A stretch of DNA of 64,000 bases, from contig NZ_CP013949.1 of assembly GCF_000296215.2 (NCBI RefSeq), positions 620,001 to 684,000 on the forward strand, given 5' to 3'. The stretch is from Bradyrhizobium sp. CCGE-LA001 (GTDB lineage Bacteria > Pseudomonadota > Alphaproteobacteria > Rhizobiales > Xanthobacteraceae). The translations under genes were made by a program, and so were the position numbers. Below the pieces are notes generated by a model. That model was not told where the DNA came from. It worked only from the letters and a program-made list of their open reading frames with translations, and searched no databases. Positions 32,066 through 40,346 of this stretch are shown here, piece after piece. How positions within the stretch are numbered: position 1 is the first letter of the stretch; each line of letters starts with the position of its first letter.

Positions 32066-32926
32066 GTGCCCATTCTTTTCCCTTCCTCGCCCCGGCGCTC
32101 GGCCAGCCAGCTGGCCTTCGCGGCCCTGTGCGGCCTCGCCTTGGCGTGGGGCGCGGCGCCGGCAGCGGCGCAAGGAAAGCTCGAGGCGCAATATGAGGCT
32201 TCGCTCGCCGGCATTCCCGTCGGCAAGGGCGCCTGGAATATCGACATCCAGGACGATGTGTTCGCGGCCGCGGCCTCCGGCGGCACCTCGGGGCTGCTGA
32301 AGTCGTTCACGGGCGGGTCCGGCACCGGCGCGAGCCAGGGGCGCGTCGTCAATGGCGCGCTGGTTGCAACCGGCTACCAGGCCTCCACCACCACGCAGAA
32401 GAAGACCGAAGAGATCCGCATCACGCTCGACAAGGGCAATGTGAAGGAATTCTCGATCCTGCCCGAGCCGCCGGTCGATCCCGATCGCATCGTCGTCACC
32501 GATGCGCATCGCCGCGGCGTGTGGGACCCCATGACGGCCTCGCTGCTGCGCGTGCCCGGCACCGGCGATCCTGTCTCGCCTGACGCCTGCCACAACTCCG
32601 CGCCCGTGTTCGACGGCCGCATGCGCTACGAGCTCAAGCTCGATTTCAAGCGCATGGAGAGCGTGAAGGCGGAGAAGGGCTATAAGGGCCCGGTCGTGGT
32701 CTGCTCGATCTATTTCGTGCCCGTCGCCGGCTACATCCCCGATCGCCCCGTGATCAAATACCTCGCCGCCCAGCGCAACATGGAGATCGCGTTCGCGCCG
32801 ATCGCCGGCACGCGCATCCTGGTCCCGTTCTGGCTGAAAGTGCCGACCCCGCTCGGCCCCGCCATGCTGGAAGCCACCAGCTTCGTCACCTCCCCCCAGC
32901 CCCCGCGCGTCGCCAAGACGCAGTGA
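32066..32926 (+). CDS. DUF3108 secreted protein
   Basis: A 286-residue exported protein of the DUF3108 family, common in alphaproteobacteria and of unknown function, perhaps an outer-membrane-associated lipid-handling fold. A signal peptide (hydrophobic LAFAALCGLALAWGAAPAAAQ) precedes KLEAQYEASLAGIPVGKGAW, the family opening. Two Cys residues (PDACHNS and VVVCSIYF) may form a disulfide. GTG 32066 has a GGAAAG site just upstream; a TTG at 32042 would add eight residues. Confidence 0.8.
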   Translation: MPILFPSSPRRSASQLAFAALCGLALAWGAAPAAAQGKLEAQYEASLAGIPVGKGAWNIDIQDDVFAAAASGGTSGLLKSFTGGSGTGASQGRVVNGALVATGYQASTTTQKKTEEIRITLDKGNVKEFSILPEPPVDPDRIVVTDAHRRGVWDPMTASLLRVPGTGDPVSPDACHNSAPVFDGRMRYELKLDFKRMESVKAEKGYKGPVVVCSIYFVPVAGYIPDRPVIKYLAAQRNMEIAFAPIAGTRILVPFWLKVPTPLGPAMLEATSFVTSPQPPRVAKTQ

Positions 32927-33037
32927 TCTTACCCTCCCTGGAGGGTCCCTCGGTGAGGGTAAAAGACATCAAGCAAAATCAATGGGTTCCCTACTGTGCA
33001 TGGGGTTGTTTTCGTACGTGTTGTCGGCTTTCGGCCC

Positions 33038-33118
33038 GTCATGGCCGGGCTTGTCCCGGCCATCCACGGTCTTCGTGCGACAAGCACGTGGATGCCCGGG
33101 CCAAGCCCGGGCATGACG
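33038..33118. repeat. Palindromic repeat (TCATGGCCGGGCTTGACC family), copy 2
   Basis: CGTCATGGCCGGGCTTGTCC and the outer CCACG pair with CGTGGATGCCCGGG and GGGCATGACG. Related to 24461-24545 and 58212-58295. Confidence 0.8.
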
Positions 33119-33415
33119 GCTGAGCAAGCGGCCGGCTAGGAATCCATTTGACTCCTCCCCGATTCTGATTCGACTCCGCGCCGTCCCCAGCTTTAACGGA
33201 TCGAGCCGCTTGTACGGCAGCCCAAACCTCCATCTAGTGCGCAACCAACACGAGTCCCGCGACATGTTGCGTGAACGGAACGGGATTCCGAGGGGAGTCA
33301 GCGATTCGGCCGCGATTCGTTCCGGAGTCGTTCCGAAGCTTAAGGCGAACGGGAAAAGCGTCGCAAAGTGAGACAGTTGCGCGAGGATTGGAGAGGGGTG
33401 CCACCTTCTCCGCCG

Positions 33416-33516
33416 TCATGCCCCGGCTTGACCGGGGCATCCAGTACGCCGCGGCTTCTCGGCTCAATCACTGCCGTCTCTGGAATACTGGATCGCCCGG
33501 TCGAGCCGGGCGATGA
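33416..33516. repeat. Palindromic repeat (TCATGCCCCGG family), copy 2
   Basis: TCATGCCCCGGCTTGACCGG at one end and CCGGTCGAGCCGGGCGATGA at the other, with CCAGTACGCCG and a partial ATACTGG inside. Related to 31704-31872. Confidence 0.75.
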
Positions 33517-33605
33517 CAGCGGTGCGCATGGGCGGCGCCGTGCACCCCATCGCCCCAAAACAGCACTGACATTCGCCCAAATCGCCACTACCTAATCCCC
33601 CAGAC

Positions 33606-36600
33606 ATGGCTTTCTCTCCCTCCCCCTTCGCTTCCGAGCGCGCCCTTCACGATCGAGTGCCTGGCGCCGGCGTCACTGCGGTGCTCGGGCCGACCAACAC
33701 CGGCAAGACCCATCTCGCCATCGAGCGGATGCTCGCGCATCCCTCCGGCATGATCGGCCTGCCGCTGCGCCTGCTCGCGCGCGAGGTCTACAACAAGATC
33801 GCCGATCGCGCGGGCGCGGAGAGCGTCGCGCTCGTCACCGGCGAGGAGAAGATCAAGCCGAAGAATCCACGCTATTGGGTCTCGACCGTCGAGGCGATGC
33901 CTAGGGACCTCGACGTCTCCTTCCTCGCCGTCGATGAGGTCCAGATCGCCAGCGATCTCGAACGCGGTCACGTCTTCACCGACCGCATCCTCAATCGCCG
34001 CGGCCGCGACGAGACGCTGCTGCTCGGGGCCGCCACGATGCGCCCGATCATCGAGCGCCTCTTGCCGGGCGTGTCCATGATCACGCGGCCGCGCCTGTCG
34101 CAGCTGGAATTTGCCGGCGACCGCAAGATCACGCGCCAGCCGCGCCGCACCGCCATCGTCGCGTTCTCCGCCGACGAGGTCTACGCCATCGCCGAGTTGA
34201 TCCGCCGCCAGCATGGCGGCGCCGCCGTGGTGCTGGGCTCGCTCAGCCCTCGCACACGCAATGCGCAGGTCGCGATGTTCCAGAACGGCGACGTCGATTA
34301 TCTCGTCGCCACGGATGCCGTCGGCATGGGCCTCAATCTCGACGTCGATCACGTCGCCTTTGCCTCCGACCGCAAGTTCGACGGCTATCAGTTCCGCCGC
34401 CTCACCCCGTCCGAATTCGCGCAGATCGCCGGCCGCGCCGGCCGCGCCACGCGCAACGGCACCTTCGGCACCACCGGCCGCTGCGCGCCGTTCGAGCCCG
34501 AGCTCGTCAACGCGCTGCAGAACCACACCTTCGATCCCGTGAAGGTTTTGCAATGGCGCAACTCGAAGCTGGATTTCTCCTCGCTCGGCGCGCTCCAGGT
34601 CTCGCTGAACCTCGCCCCCGATCATGAGGCGCTGACGCGTGCGCCGATCGCCGAGGACATGCGCGTGCTGGATCACGCCGCCCGCGACGGCGAGGTGCGC
34701 GATATCGCGCATGGCAAAGAGGCGGTGGAGCGGCTGTGGGAGGCCTGCCAGGTCCCTGATTACCGGAAGCTGTCGCCGGCCGCCCATGCCGAGCTGGTCA
34801 CGACGCTCTACGGCTTCCTGATGCGGAAGGGTTGCATCCCCGATTCCTGGTTCGAGGCCCAGATCACCCAGGCCGACCGCATCGACGGCGACATCGACAC
34901 GCTGTCGGCCCGGATCGCGCAGATCCGCACCTGGACCTTCGTCGCCAACCGCCCGGACTGGCTGAAAGGCCCCGAACGCTGGCAGGGGATCGCGCGGGAG
35001 GTCGAAAATAAATTATCGGATGCGCTCCATGAACGCTTGACTGAGCGTTTCGTTGATCGCCGGACCAGTGTATTGATGCGCCGCCTGCGGGAGAACACGA
35101 GCTTGAATACTGAAATCGGCAAGACCGGCGAAGTCATCGTCGAAGGCCATGTCATCGGCCGCCTCGACGGCTTCACCTTTGCACCGGACACGGCGGAGGC
35201 CGGCTCCGATGCGAAAGCCTTGCAGGCTGCAGCGCAAGCGGTGCTCGCCGGCGAGATCAATGCGCGTGCCGAGAAGCTCGGCAATGCGCCGGACGAGCAG
35301 TTCGTGCTGACCTCGGAAGGCATCATCCGCTGGACCGGCGATGCCGTGGCGCGGCTGTCTGCCGCGGAGGAGGCGCTGCATCCGCGCATCCGCATCATCT
35401 CCGACGAGCGGCTGACCGGCGCCCCGCGCGACAAGGTGCAGGCGCGGCTCGAGCTCTGGCTCAAGACGCATATCGAGAAGCTGCTCGGGCCGATGTTCGA
35501 GCTCAGCAAGGCCGAGGATGTCACCGGCATCGCCCGCGGCATCGCCTATCAGCTGGTCGAGGCGCTCGGCGTGCTCGAACGCCCGAAGATCGCCAACGAG
35601 CTGAAGGATCTCGATCAACCCTCGCGCGCGGTGTTGCGCAAATATGGCGTCCGCTTCGGCGCCTATCACATCTATTTCCCTGGCCTCTTGAAGCCCGCCG
35701 CGCGTGCGCTGGCCGCGCTTCTGTGGGCCCTGAAGCAGGACAATGTCGATCTGTCCTCGCTCTCGGGCGCGCAGCATCTGGCCTCGTCGGGCCGCACCTC
35801 GTTCCCGGTCGACAAGGCCCTGCCGCGCGATGCCTATCGCGTGCTCGGCTACAAGCAGGCCGGCGAGCGCGCCGTGCGCGTCGACATTCTGGAGCGCCTG
35901 GCCGATCTGATCCGCCCGGCGCTGGCCTGGCGCGACAACTCGCCCGGCGAGAAGCCCGCCGGCGCATTCGACGGCCGCAGCTTCGTGGTGACGCAGGCGA
36001 TGACCTCGCTCACCGGTTCTGCCGGCGAAGATTTCGCCTCCGTCCTGCGCGCGCTCGGGTATCGCATGGAGAAGCGTCCGCCGCTGCCGCCGAAGCCTGT
36101 CGTGGCCGAGCAGGTCGTGACTGAGACCGTCGCGGCAGAGACGCCGCCGGCCGAAGGCAGCGCGGAGGCGTCGAGCGAGACGTCAACCGAGACTGCGGCC
36201 GAGGCCGTTGCCGGCCTGCCGGACGAGGCAGCCACCGAGGCGGCCGCGGAAGCCGTCACCGTCGAAGACGCGCCCGGCATGGAGCCGCAGGACGAAGCCG
36301 CGCCCGCGGAGCCGGTAGTGGAGGTTTCGTCTGAAGCTCCGGTCACGCCCGAAGATGCTCCCGGCATCGCGCCGCCTGCCGAAGAGGCTGCTGCATCTGC
36401 TGAGCCTGCCAGCCTCGAAGCCGCTGCCGCCGAGACCGCGGCGGTGGAAGCCGCCGCATCGCCCGACGCGGCCGCGCCCGAGGCTGTGGCGACGGAGGCT
36501 GCGGCAACGCCGGCAGAGCCGGAGCTGGTCGAAGTCTGGCGCCCCGGCGGCCGCCACGAGGACCGCAAGCCGCGCCACGAGCGCCATCGCCACCAGCGTC

Positions 36601-37064
36601 ATCACAACAATCAGCGTCAGCAGGCCGGAGCAGAAGCCGGTGCTGCGGCGAGCGCCGCGCCCGGCGAAGCCGCAGATGGCGAGAAGCGCGGAGAGCGCCA
36701 TCGTCATGGCGGTCATCGCAAAGACTTCCGTAAAGGCCGCGAAGGCGGCAGCGAAAGCGCACCGCGTCCCGAAGGCCGCGACGACAGGAATCGCCGGTTC
36801 GAAGGCAAGGACCGCGACAAGGACCGCGATCGCAACCGCGACAACAAGGGCAAGTTCGGCGGCGATCGCGACAAGGGTCGCGAGCACCGCGGTGGCCGCG
36901 ACCGCGACAAGGGCCGTGATCGTCGCGATCGCGAGTCCGGACCCTCGCTGCGTCCCTACGCCTCGAGCGCGAACCCGCGCGAGCGCGATCGTCCCGCCGA
37001 TCCGAACTCGCCCTTCGCCAAGCTCGCCGCGCTGAAGGAGCAGCTCTCGGGGCGGAAGGAGTAA
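33606..37064 (+). CDS. SUV3-type DEAD/DExH RNA helicase with disordered C-terminal tail
   Basis: A 1152-residue superfamily 2 helicase of the SUV3 type, whose mitochondrial relative unwinds RNA for degradation. Domain 1 has Walker A GPTNTGKT (28-35) and DEVQ (110-113); domain 2 has VATDAVGMGLNLDV and QIAGRAGRA. A SUV3-like C-terminal helical domain follows to about residue 830. The last 300 residues are low complexity: an Ala/Glu/Pro-rich acidic part (about 840-975), then a strongly basic His/Arg/Lys/Gly part full of RD, DK and RG steps, probably RNA-binding. It is followed by an RNA-binding S4 gene, suggesting a shared RNA-metabolism role. Confidence 0.9.
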   Translation: MAFSPSPFASERALHDRVPGAGVTAVLGPTNTGKTHLAIERMLAHPSGMIGLPLRLLAREVYNKIADRAGAESVALVTGEEKIKPKNPRYWVSTVEAMPRDLDVSFLAVDEVQIASDLERGHVFTDRILNRRGRDETLLLGAATMRPIIERLLPGVSMITRPRLSQLEFAGDRKITRQPRRTAIVAFSADEVYAIAELIRRQHGGAAVVLGSLSPRTRNAQVAMFQNGDVDYLVATDAVGMGLNLDVDHVAFASDRKFDGYQFRRLTPSEFAQIAGRAGRATRNGTFGTTGRCAPFEPELVNALQNHTFDPVKVLQWRNSKLDFSSLGALQVSLNLAPDHEALTRAPIAEDMRVLDHAARDGEVRDIAHGKEAVERLWEACQVPDYRKLSPAAHAELVTTLYGFLMRKGCIPDSWFEAQITQADRIDGDIDTLSARIAQIRTWTFVANRPDWLKGPERWQGIAREVENKLSDALHERLTERFVDRRTSVLMRRLRENTSLNTEIGKTGEVIVEGHVIGRLDGFTFAPDTAEAGSDAKALQAAAQAVLAGEINARAEKLGNAPDEQFVLTSEGIIRWTGDAVARLSAAEEALHPRIRIISDERLTGAPRDKVQARLELWLKTHIEKLLGPMFELSKAEDVTGIARGIAYQLVEALGVLERPKIANELKDLDQPSRAVLRKYGVRFGAYHIYFPGLLKPAARALAALLWALKQDNVDLSSLSGAQHLASSGRTSFPVDKALPRDAYRVLGYKQAGERAVRVDILERLADLIRPALAWRDNSPGEKPAGAFDGRSFVVTQAMTSLTGSAGEDFASVLRALGYRMEKRPPLPPKPVVAEQVVTETVAAETPPAEGSAEASSETSTETAAEAVAGLPDEAATEAAAEAVTVEDAPGMEPQDEAAPAEPVVEVSSEAPVTPEDAPGIAPPAEEAAASAEPASLEAAAAETAAVEAAASPDAAAPEAVATEAAATPAEPELVEVWRPGGRHEDRKPRHERHRHQRHHNNQRQQAGAEAGAAASAAPGEAADGEKRGERHRHGGHRKDFRKGREGGSESAPRPEGRDDRNRRFEGKDRDKDRDRNRDNKGKFGGDRDKGREHRGGRDRDKGRDRRDRESGPSLRPYASSANPRERDRPADPNSPFAKLAALKEQLSGRKE

Positions 37065-37130
37065 CATAGCGTTTTCAAGCGAAGTGCGGAGCGGTTCGCG
37101 TGAAGAAAACGCGTCAAAAGGAATAAGGCG

Positions 37131-37406
37131 ACGACCGAGCGGCAGCGCATCGACAAATGGCTGTGGCACGCGCGGGTCGTGAAGGCGCGGACCTCCGCGG
37201 CCGAGCTCGTCGTCACCGGCCATGTCCGCGTCAACGGCGTGCGCGAGACCTCGCCGGGACATGCGATCAAGCTTGGCGACGTCCTCACCGTTGCGCTCGA
37301 TCGCACCGTGCGCGTCTTGAAGGTCACCGCCTTCATCGAGCGCCGCGGCGATGCCGCCTCGGCGCGCGTGCTCTATGAAGAGCTCGGAGATGCAAACCGC
37401 AATTAA
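37131..37406 (+). CDS. S4 domain RNA-binding protein (Hsp15-like), non-canonical start
   Basis: A 91-residue S4-fold protein: RQRIDKWLWHARVVKARTSA, then LVVTGHVRVNG and SPGHAIKLGDVLTV, the Hsp15/S4 signature for binding structured rRNA. The frame has no ATG, GTG or TTG between the upstream in-frame stop (37101) and GTG 37179, which is already inside the domain and would remove RIDKWLW. ACG at 37131 sits 8 bp after an AAAGGA site, so an ACG start (a mutated ATG) is the simplest reading; a 1-bp error near 37124 is the alternative. Confidence 0.75.
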   Translation, partial: TTERQRIDKWLWHARVVKARTSAAELVVTGHVRVNGVRETSPGHAIKLGDVLTVALDRTVRVLKVTAFIERRGDAASARVLYEELGDANRN

Positions 37407-37538
37407 TTGCGCGTCGCATTCATTTCTTGGCCGCTCAAACGCGCACAAGTGTCATGATCGGGCCTTCCCGACCTTGCGGCGCCGGGCCATCCGCGCTACG
37501 CAAGCCGCGACTTTTAAAAGAGCTTTTCGGAGCGTTGG

Positions 37539-37877
37539 ATGACTTACGTCGTCACTGAAAACTGCATCAAGTGCAAGTACACCGACTGCGTCGAGGTCTG
37601 CCCGGTCGACTGCTTCTACGAGGGTGACAACATGCTCGTCATCCACCCCGACGAGTGCATCGATTGCGGCGTGTGCGAGCCGGAATGCCCCGCCGACGCC
37701 ATCAAGCCGGACACGGAACCGGGCCTGGAGAAGTGGCTCGGGGTCAACGCCGACTACGCCAAGAGCTGGCCGAACATCACCCAGAAGAAAGAATCACCTG
37801 CCGACGCCAAGGAATTCGACGGCATGGAAGGCAAGTTCGAGAAATATTTTTCTCCGAACCCCGGCTCCGGAGACTGA
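37539..37877 (+). CDS. fdxA: Seven-iron ferredoxin FdxA
   Basis: A 112-residue ferredoxin carrying one [3Fe-4S] and one [4Fe-4S] cluster, an electron carrier of the Azotobacter FdI type. Cluster cysteines are in ENCIKCKYTDCVEVCPVDCF (N-terminal half) and ECIDCGVCEPECPADAI. The C-terminal helix ends EGKFEKYFSPNPGSGD. Length and pattern match the FdxA family common in alphaproteobacteria. It lies between the S4 protein and the CarD gene, all on the same strand. Confidence 0.94.
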   Translation: MTYVVTENCIKCKYTDCVEVCPVDCFYEGDNMLVIHPDECIDCGVCEPECPADAIKPDTEPGLEKWLGVNADYAKSWPNITQKKESPADAKEFDGMEGKFEKYFSPNPGSGD

Positions 37878-37945
37878 TACAGGCCCAAACTTAACCCTAA
37901 TAGCGTCGCTTCTGCCGAAAACCAGCCCTCAAGACCCCTAAATCA

Positions 37946-37973
37946 TTGATTTTTGCGGGAAATGTGCTATATT
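37946..37973 (+). promoter_or_regulatory. Putative sigma-70 promoter of the CarD gene
   Basis: TTGATT (37946-37951) and TATATT (37968-37973) with 16-bp spacing in an AT-rich patch within a GC-rich genome. Predicted transcription start near 37980, about 44 bp ahead of GTG 38024. Confidence 0.5.
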
Positions 37974-38023
37974 AGGCACATTAAGCCGAACCCCGTCAGC
38001 CCCGTAGGCCCCTCTGGGTTCCC

Positions 38024-39031
38024 GTGAAACCAAATGTCGAACAGGGGCGTGGCAGTTTCCGCGCGCAGGCTGTGTCACAGAAAACGCGTAAAAAGAGTAC
38101 TTCAGCGAGGGCTTCCCATAAGGAGGCCAAAAAAGTCGCCGCGGCCAGCCGTAGCGCATCCAAGGGTCGGACCGCGACGAAGGCGCCGGCTGCAAAGTCC
38201 TCGAAGAACAAAAGAAGCGCAATGCCTAACAAGTCTGCCAAACCGGCCGCGAAAGCGACCGTTGCCAAGCCTGCTGCTGCCAAGGCCGCTCCTGCGAAGG
38301 CTCACGCTGCCAAGCCCGCCGCGCCGAAGGCTCCCGTTGCTGCTGCGCCTGCCAAGGCTCCCGTCGCTGCCAAGCCGGCCGCCAAGCCCGCTGCTGCGCC
38401 GAAGGTCGAGGAAAAGAAGGTCGTGACCCAGCGTCAGGGCTTCAAGGCCAACGAATTCGTCGTCTATCCCGCTCACGGCGTCGGCCAGATCCTGGCCATC
38501 GAGGAGCAGGAGATCGCCGGTGCCAAGCTCGAGCTGTTCGTCATCAACTTCATCAAGGACAAGATGACGCTGCGCGTTCCGACCGCCAAGGTCGCCAATG
38601 TCGGCATGCGCAAGCTGTCCGATCCGGCGCTGGTCAAGAAGGCGCTGGAGACGCTCAAGGGCCGCGCCCGCGTCAAGCGCACCATGTGGTCGCGCCGCGC
38701 CCAGGAATACGAAGCGAAGATCAATTCGGGCGACATCGTCGCGATCGCGGAAGTCGTGCGCGACCTCTACCGCTCGGAGTCGCAGCCGGAGCAGTCCTAC
38801 AGCGAGCGTCAGCTCTATGAAGCGGCGCTCGACCGCCTGTCCCGCGAGATCGCAGTGGTGCAGCACTCGACTGAGACCGAAGCGGTCAAGGAGATCGAGG
38901 CCCAGCTCGCCAAGAGCCCGCGCCGCAACGCCAAGGCGGAAGCCGCCGAGGGCGAGGGCGACGCGGATGCCGAGGGCGATGCTGACGATAGCGATGGCGA
39001 CGACACCACCGTCGCCGACGAGGCCGCGTAA
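38024..39031 (+). CDS. CarD family transcriptional regulator with histone-H1-like tail
   Basis: CarD-type proteins bind RNA polymerase beta and stabilise open promoters, often at rRNA and stress genes. The CarD/TRCF-interaction domain opens with FKANEFVVYPAHGVGQI (about residue 142) and continues to the helical DNA-contacting part (WSRRAQEYEAKINSGDIVAI). Before it is about 130 residues of Lys/Ala/Pro repeats (PAKAPVAAKPAAKP style), resembling histone H1 tails, and the end is acidic (Asp/Glu/Ala). GTG 38024 gives 335 residues; ATG 38222 (MPNKSAKP) is an alternative that removes 66. A terminator follows. Confidence 0.9.
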   Translation: MKPNVEQGRGSFRAQAVSQKTRKKSTSARASHKEAKKVAAASRSASKGRTATKAPAAKSSKNKRSAMPNKSAKPAAKATVAKPAAAKAAPAKAHAAKPAAPKAPVAAAPAKAPVAAKPAAKPAAAPKVEEKKVVTQRQGFKANEFVVYPAHGVGQILAIEEQEIAGAKLELFVINFIKDKMTLRVPTAKVANVGMRKLSDPALVKKALETLKGRARVKRTMWSRRAQEYEAKINSGDIVAIAEVVRDLYRSESQPEQSYSERQLYEAALDRLSREIAVVQHSTETEAVKEIEAQLAKSPRRNAKAEAAEGEGDADAEGDADDSDGDDTTVADEAA

Positions 39032-39061
39032 GCGTCCGCGCGTCGATCGCAAGAGATCAAA

Positions 39062-39088
39062 AGCCCGGCCGTTCGGCCGGGCTTTTTG
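39062..39088 (+). terminator. Rho-independent terminator of the CarD gene
   Basis: Stem AGCCCGGCC/GGCCGGGCT with a GTTC loop, followed by TTTTT. It lies 30 bp after the CarD stop. Confidence 0.85.
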
Positions 39089-39391
39089 TTCGATGGACGC
39101 CGTTTCGCAATGTCGGCGAAAGCGGAGCCTAATGCCTCCCTCTTCGTCTCCGTCGGAAAAGCAGAAGGGCTGCTCTCACCTGGTTCGCATTCGAGCTGAA
39201 GCCCATCGCACCAGATATCGTAATGCCATAGCTCGCGTGCGGGCCAACTCCGCTGTTCGCTGAGGTCGAGCAGCATTTCACTTTGTAGTGACGCAAGAAG
39301 CTGTGATTACGGTGATCGCTTAGGTTGTGCTATGGCCTGTAACGCTACAGGGGCCAAACCTAGTGGGGGCAAAACCTAGGAGGAGCTACCC
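39089..39391. other. Intergenic region, no gene seen
   Basis: About 300 bp between the CarD terminator and the His-rich small gene. The end (39348-39380) has a short tandem-like pair, GGGGCCAAACCTAG and GGGGGCAAAACCTAG, just before the ribosome binding site. The rest shows nothing recognisable. Confidence 0.5.
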
Positions 39392-39634
39392 ATGACAGGA
39401 AAACTGCTCGTTGCTCTCGCGATCGTGACTCTCTCGGCTTCTGCCGCCTCGGCAGCGCATCACCGTCATCACCACGCACTGAACCCAACCGCTGCTACTC
39501 CTGCATCTCCGTCTCCAATGGGATGGACGGGACCGACCAGTAGCGATCACGCCATGTACCTGCAGAATCTCCACGACTCCGGCTACAATCCGAAGAACGA
39601 CCGCGACGCCGCCGGAAACATGGCGGCGCAATAG
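39392..39634 (+). CDS. Small exported His-rich protein
   Basis: An 80-residue protein with a signal peptide (LLVALAIVTLSASAASA). The mature N-terminus starts AHHRHHHALNP, a histidine cluster that could bind metal, and the tail holds SDHAMYLQNLHDSGYNPKND, a motif seen in small rhizobial exported proteins. A strong AGGAGG site precedes the ATG. Function unknown. Confidence 0.7.
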   Translation: MTGKLLVALAIVTLSASAASAAHHRHHHALNPTAATPASPSPMGWTGPTSSDHAMYLQNLHDSGYNPKNDRDAAGNMAAQ

Positions 39635-39812
39635 CGGAGCCATTGCCGATCGCCGTCATGTTGGCGATGTCGTCTGCCGACGCTCGGACAGCGAGCGCGG
39701 AAGCGTAGGCCGTAGTTCGAATCCTTCGGGATCGCGCGTGGCGGATTGCGTTTCCGCATTCGCATGGCCGGCCGCCGGATTGCCGGCGGCGAATCCGCCT
39801 TGTGAAGACGGC

Positions 39813-40346
39813 CTACTTCACCGGCCGCTTCTCGAGCTTTCGTGCCAGCGTGCGCCGGTGCATCCCCAGCCGCCGTGCGGCCTCCGAGATGTTGAAATCC
39901 GTCTCGATCAGGGTCTGGTGGATGCGCTCCCATTCCAGCGTCTTGATCGAGGTGGGGCGCGCATCGAGCGCGACCTCGGCGTTGCCTTCAGCCTTGTGGA
40001 AGGCAGCTTCGATGTCGTCGGTGTTCGACGGCTTGGCCAGATAATGGCAGGCGCCGAGCTTGATGGCCTCGACGGCGGTGGAGATGCTGGCAAAGCCCGT
40101 CAGCACCACGATCAGCATGTCGGGGTCATGGGTATGCAACAGCTCGACGCAGGCGAGCCCGGAGGCGCCGCCGAGCTTGAGGTCGACCACGGCGTGGCCA
40201 AAGGAGCGCTCCTCGAGCACCTTGCGCACCTCATCGATCGAGGCGGCCAGCACGACCTCGTAGCCGCGGCGTTCGAACGAGCGCTTCAGCGTGCGGGCGA
40301 AGCCTGAATCGTCCTCGACGACGATGAGCGAGCGGTCAGGCGTCAA
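39813..40346 (-). CDS. regR: Redox response regulator RegR
   Basis: A 177-residue ActR/RegA/PrrA-type response regulator. The receiver has the acidic pair VEDDSGF, the phospho-acceptor in VVDLKLGGASGL (Asp near 56), and Thr and Lys switch residues in VLTGFAS and LAKPSN. The C-terminal Fis-type helix-turn-helix is ISEAARRLGMHRRTLARKL, matching the highly conserved DNA-recognition helix of this family. In Bradyrhizobium, RegR activates nifA-linked and redox-responsive genes. Its start overlaps the regS stop by 11 bp. Confidence 0.93.
   Translation of the reverse strand: MTPDRSLIVVEDDSGFARTLKRSFERRGYEVVLAASIDEVRKVLEERSFGHAVVDLKLGGASGLACVELLHTHDPDMLIVVLTGFASISTAVEAIKLGACHYLAKPSNTDDIEAAFHKAEGNAEVALDARPTSIKTLEWERIHQTLIETDFNISEAARRLGMHRRTLARKLEKRPVK

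Larger units (their letters stand above)
32927..33605. other. Long intergenic region before the helicase gene
   Basis: About 680 bp without a supported gene. It holds two palindromic repeats (33038-33118 and 33416-33516). The stretch 33130-33400 is less GC-biased and has no long frame with recognisable content. Confidence 0.5.

Noticed and set aside
31704..33516. CRISPR-like repeats
   Set aside because: The repeats are long palindromes of different families without regular spacers.
36183..37448. 421-codon minus-strand frame opposite the helicase tail and S4 gene
   Set aside because: A by-product of the repetitive Ala/Glu and Arg/Asp codons on the other strand.
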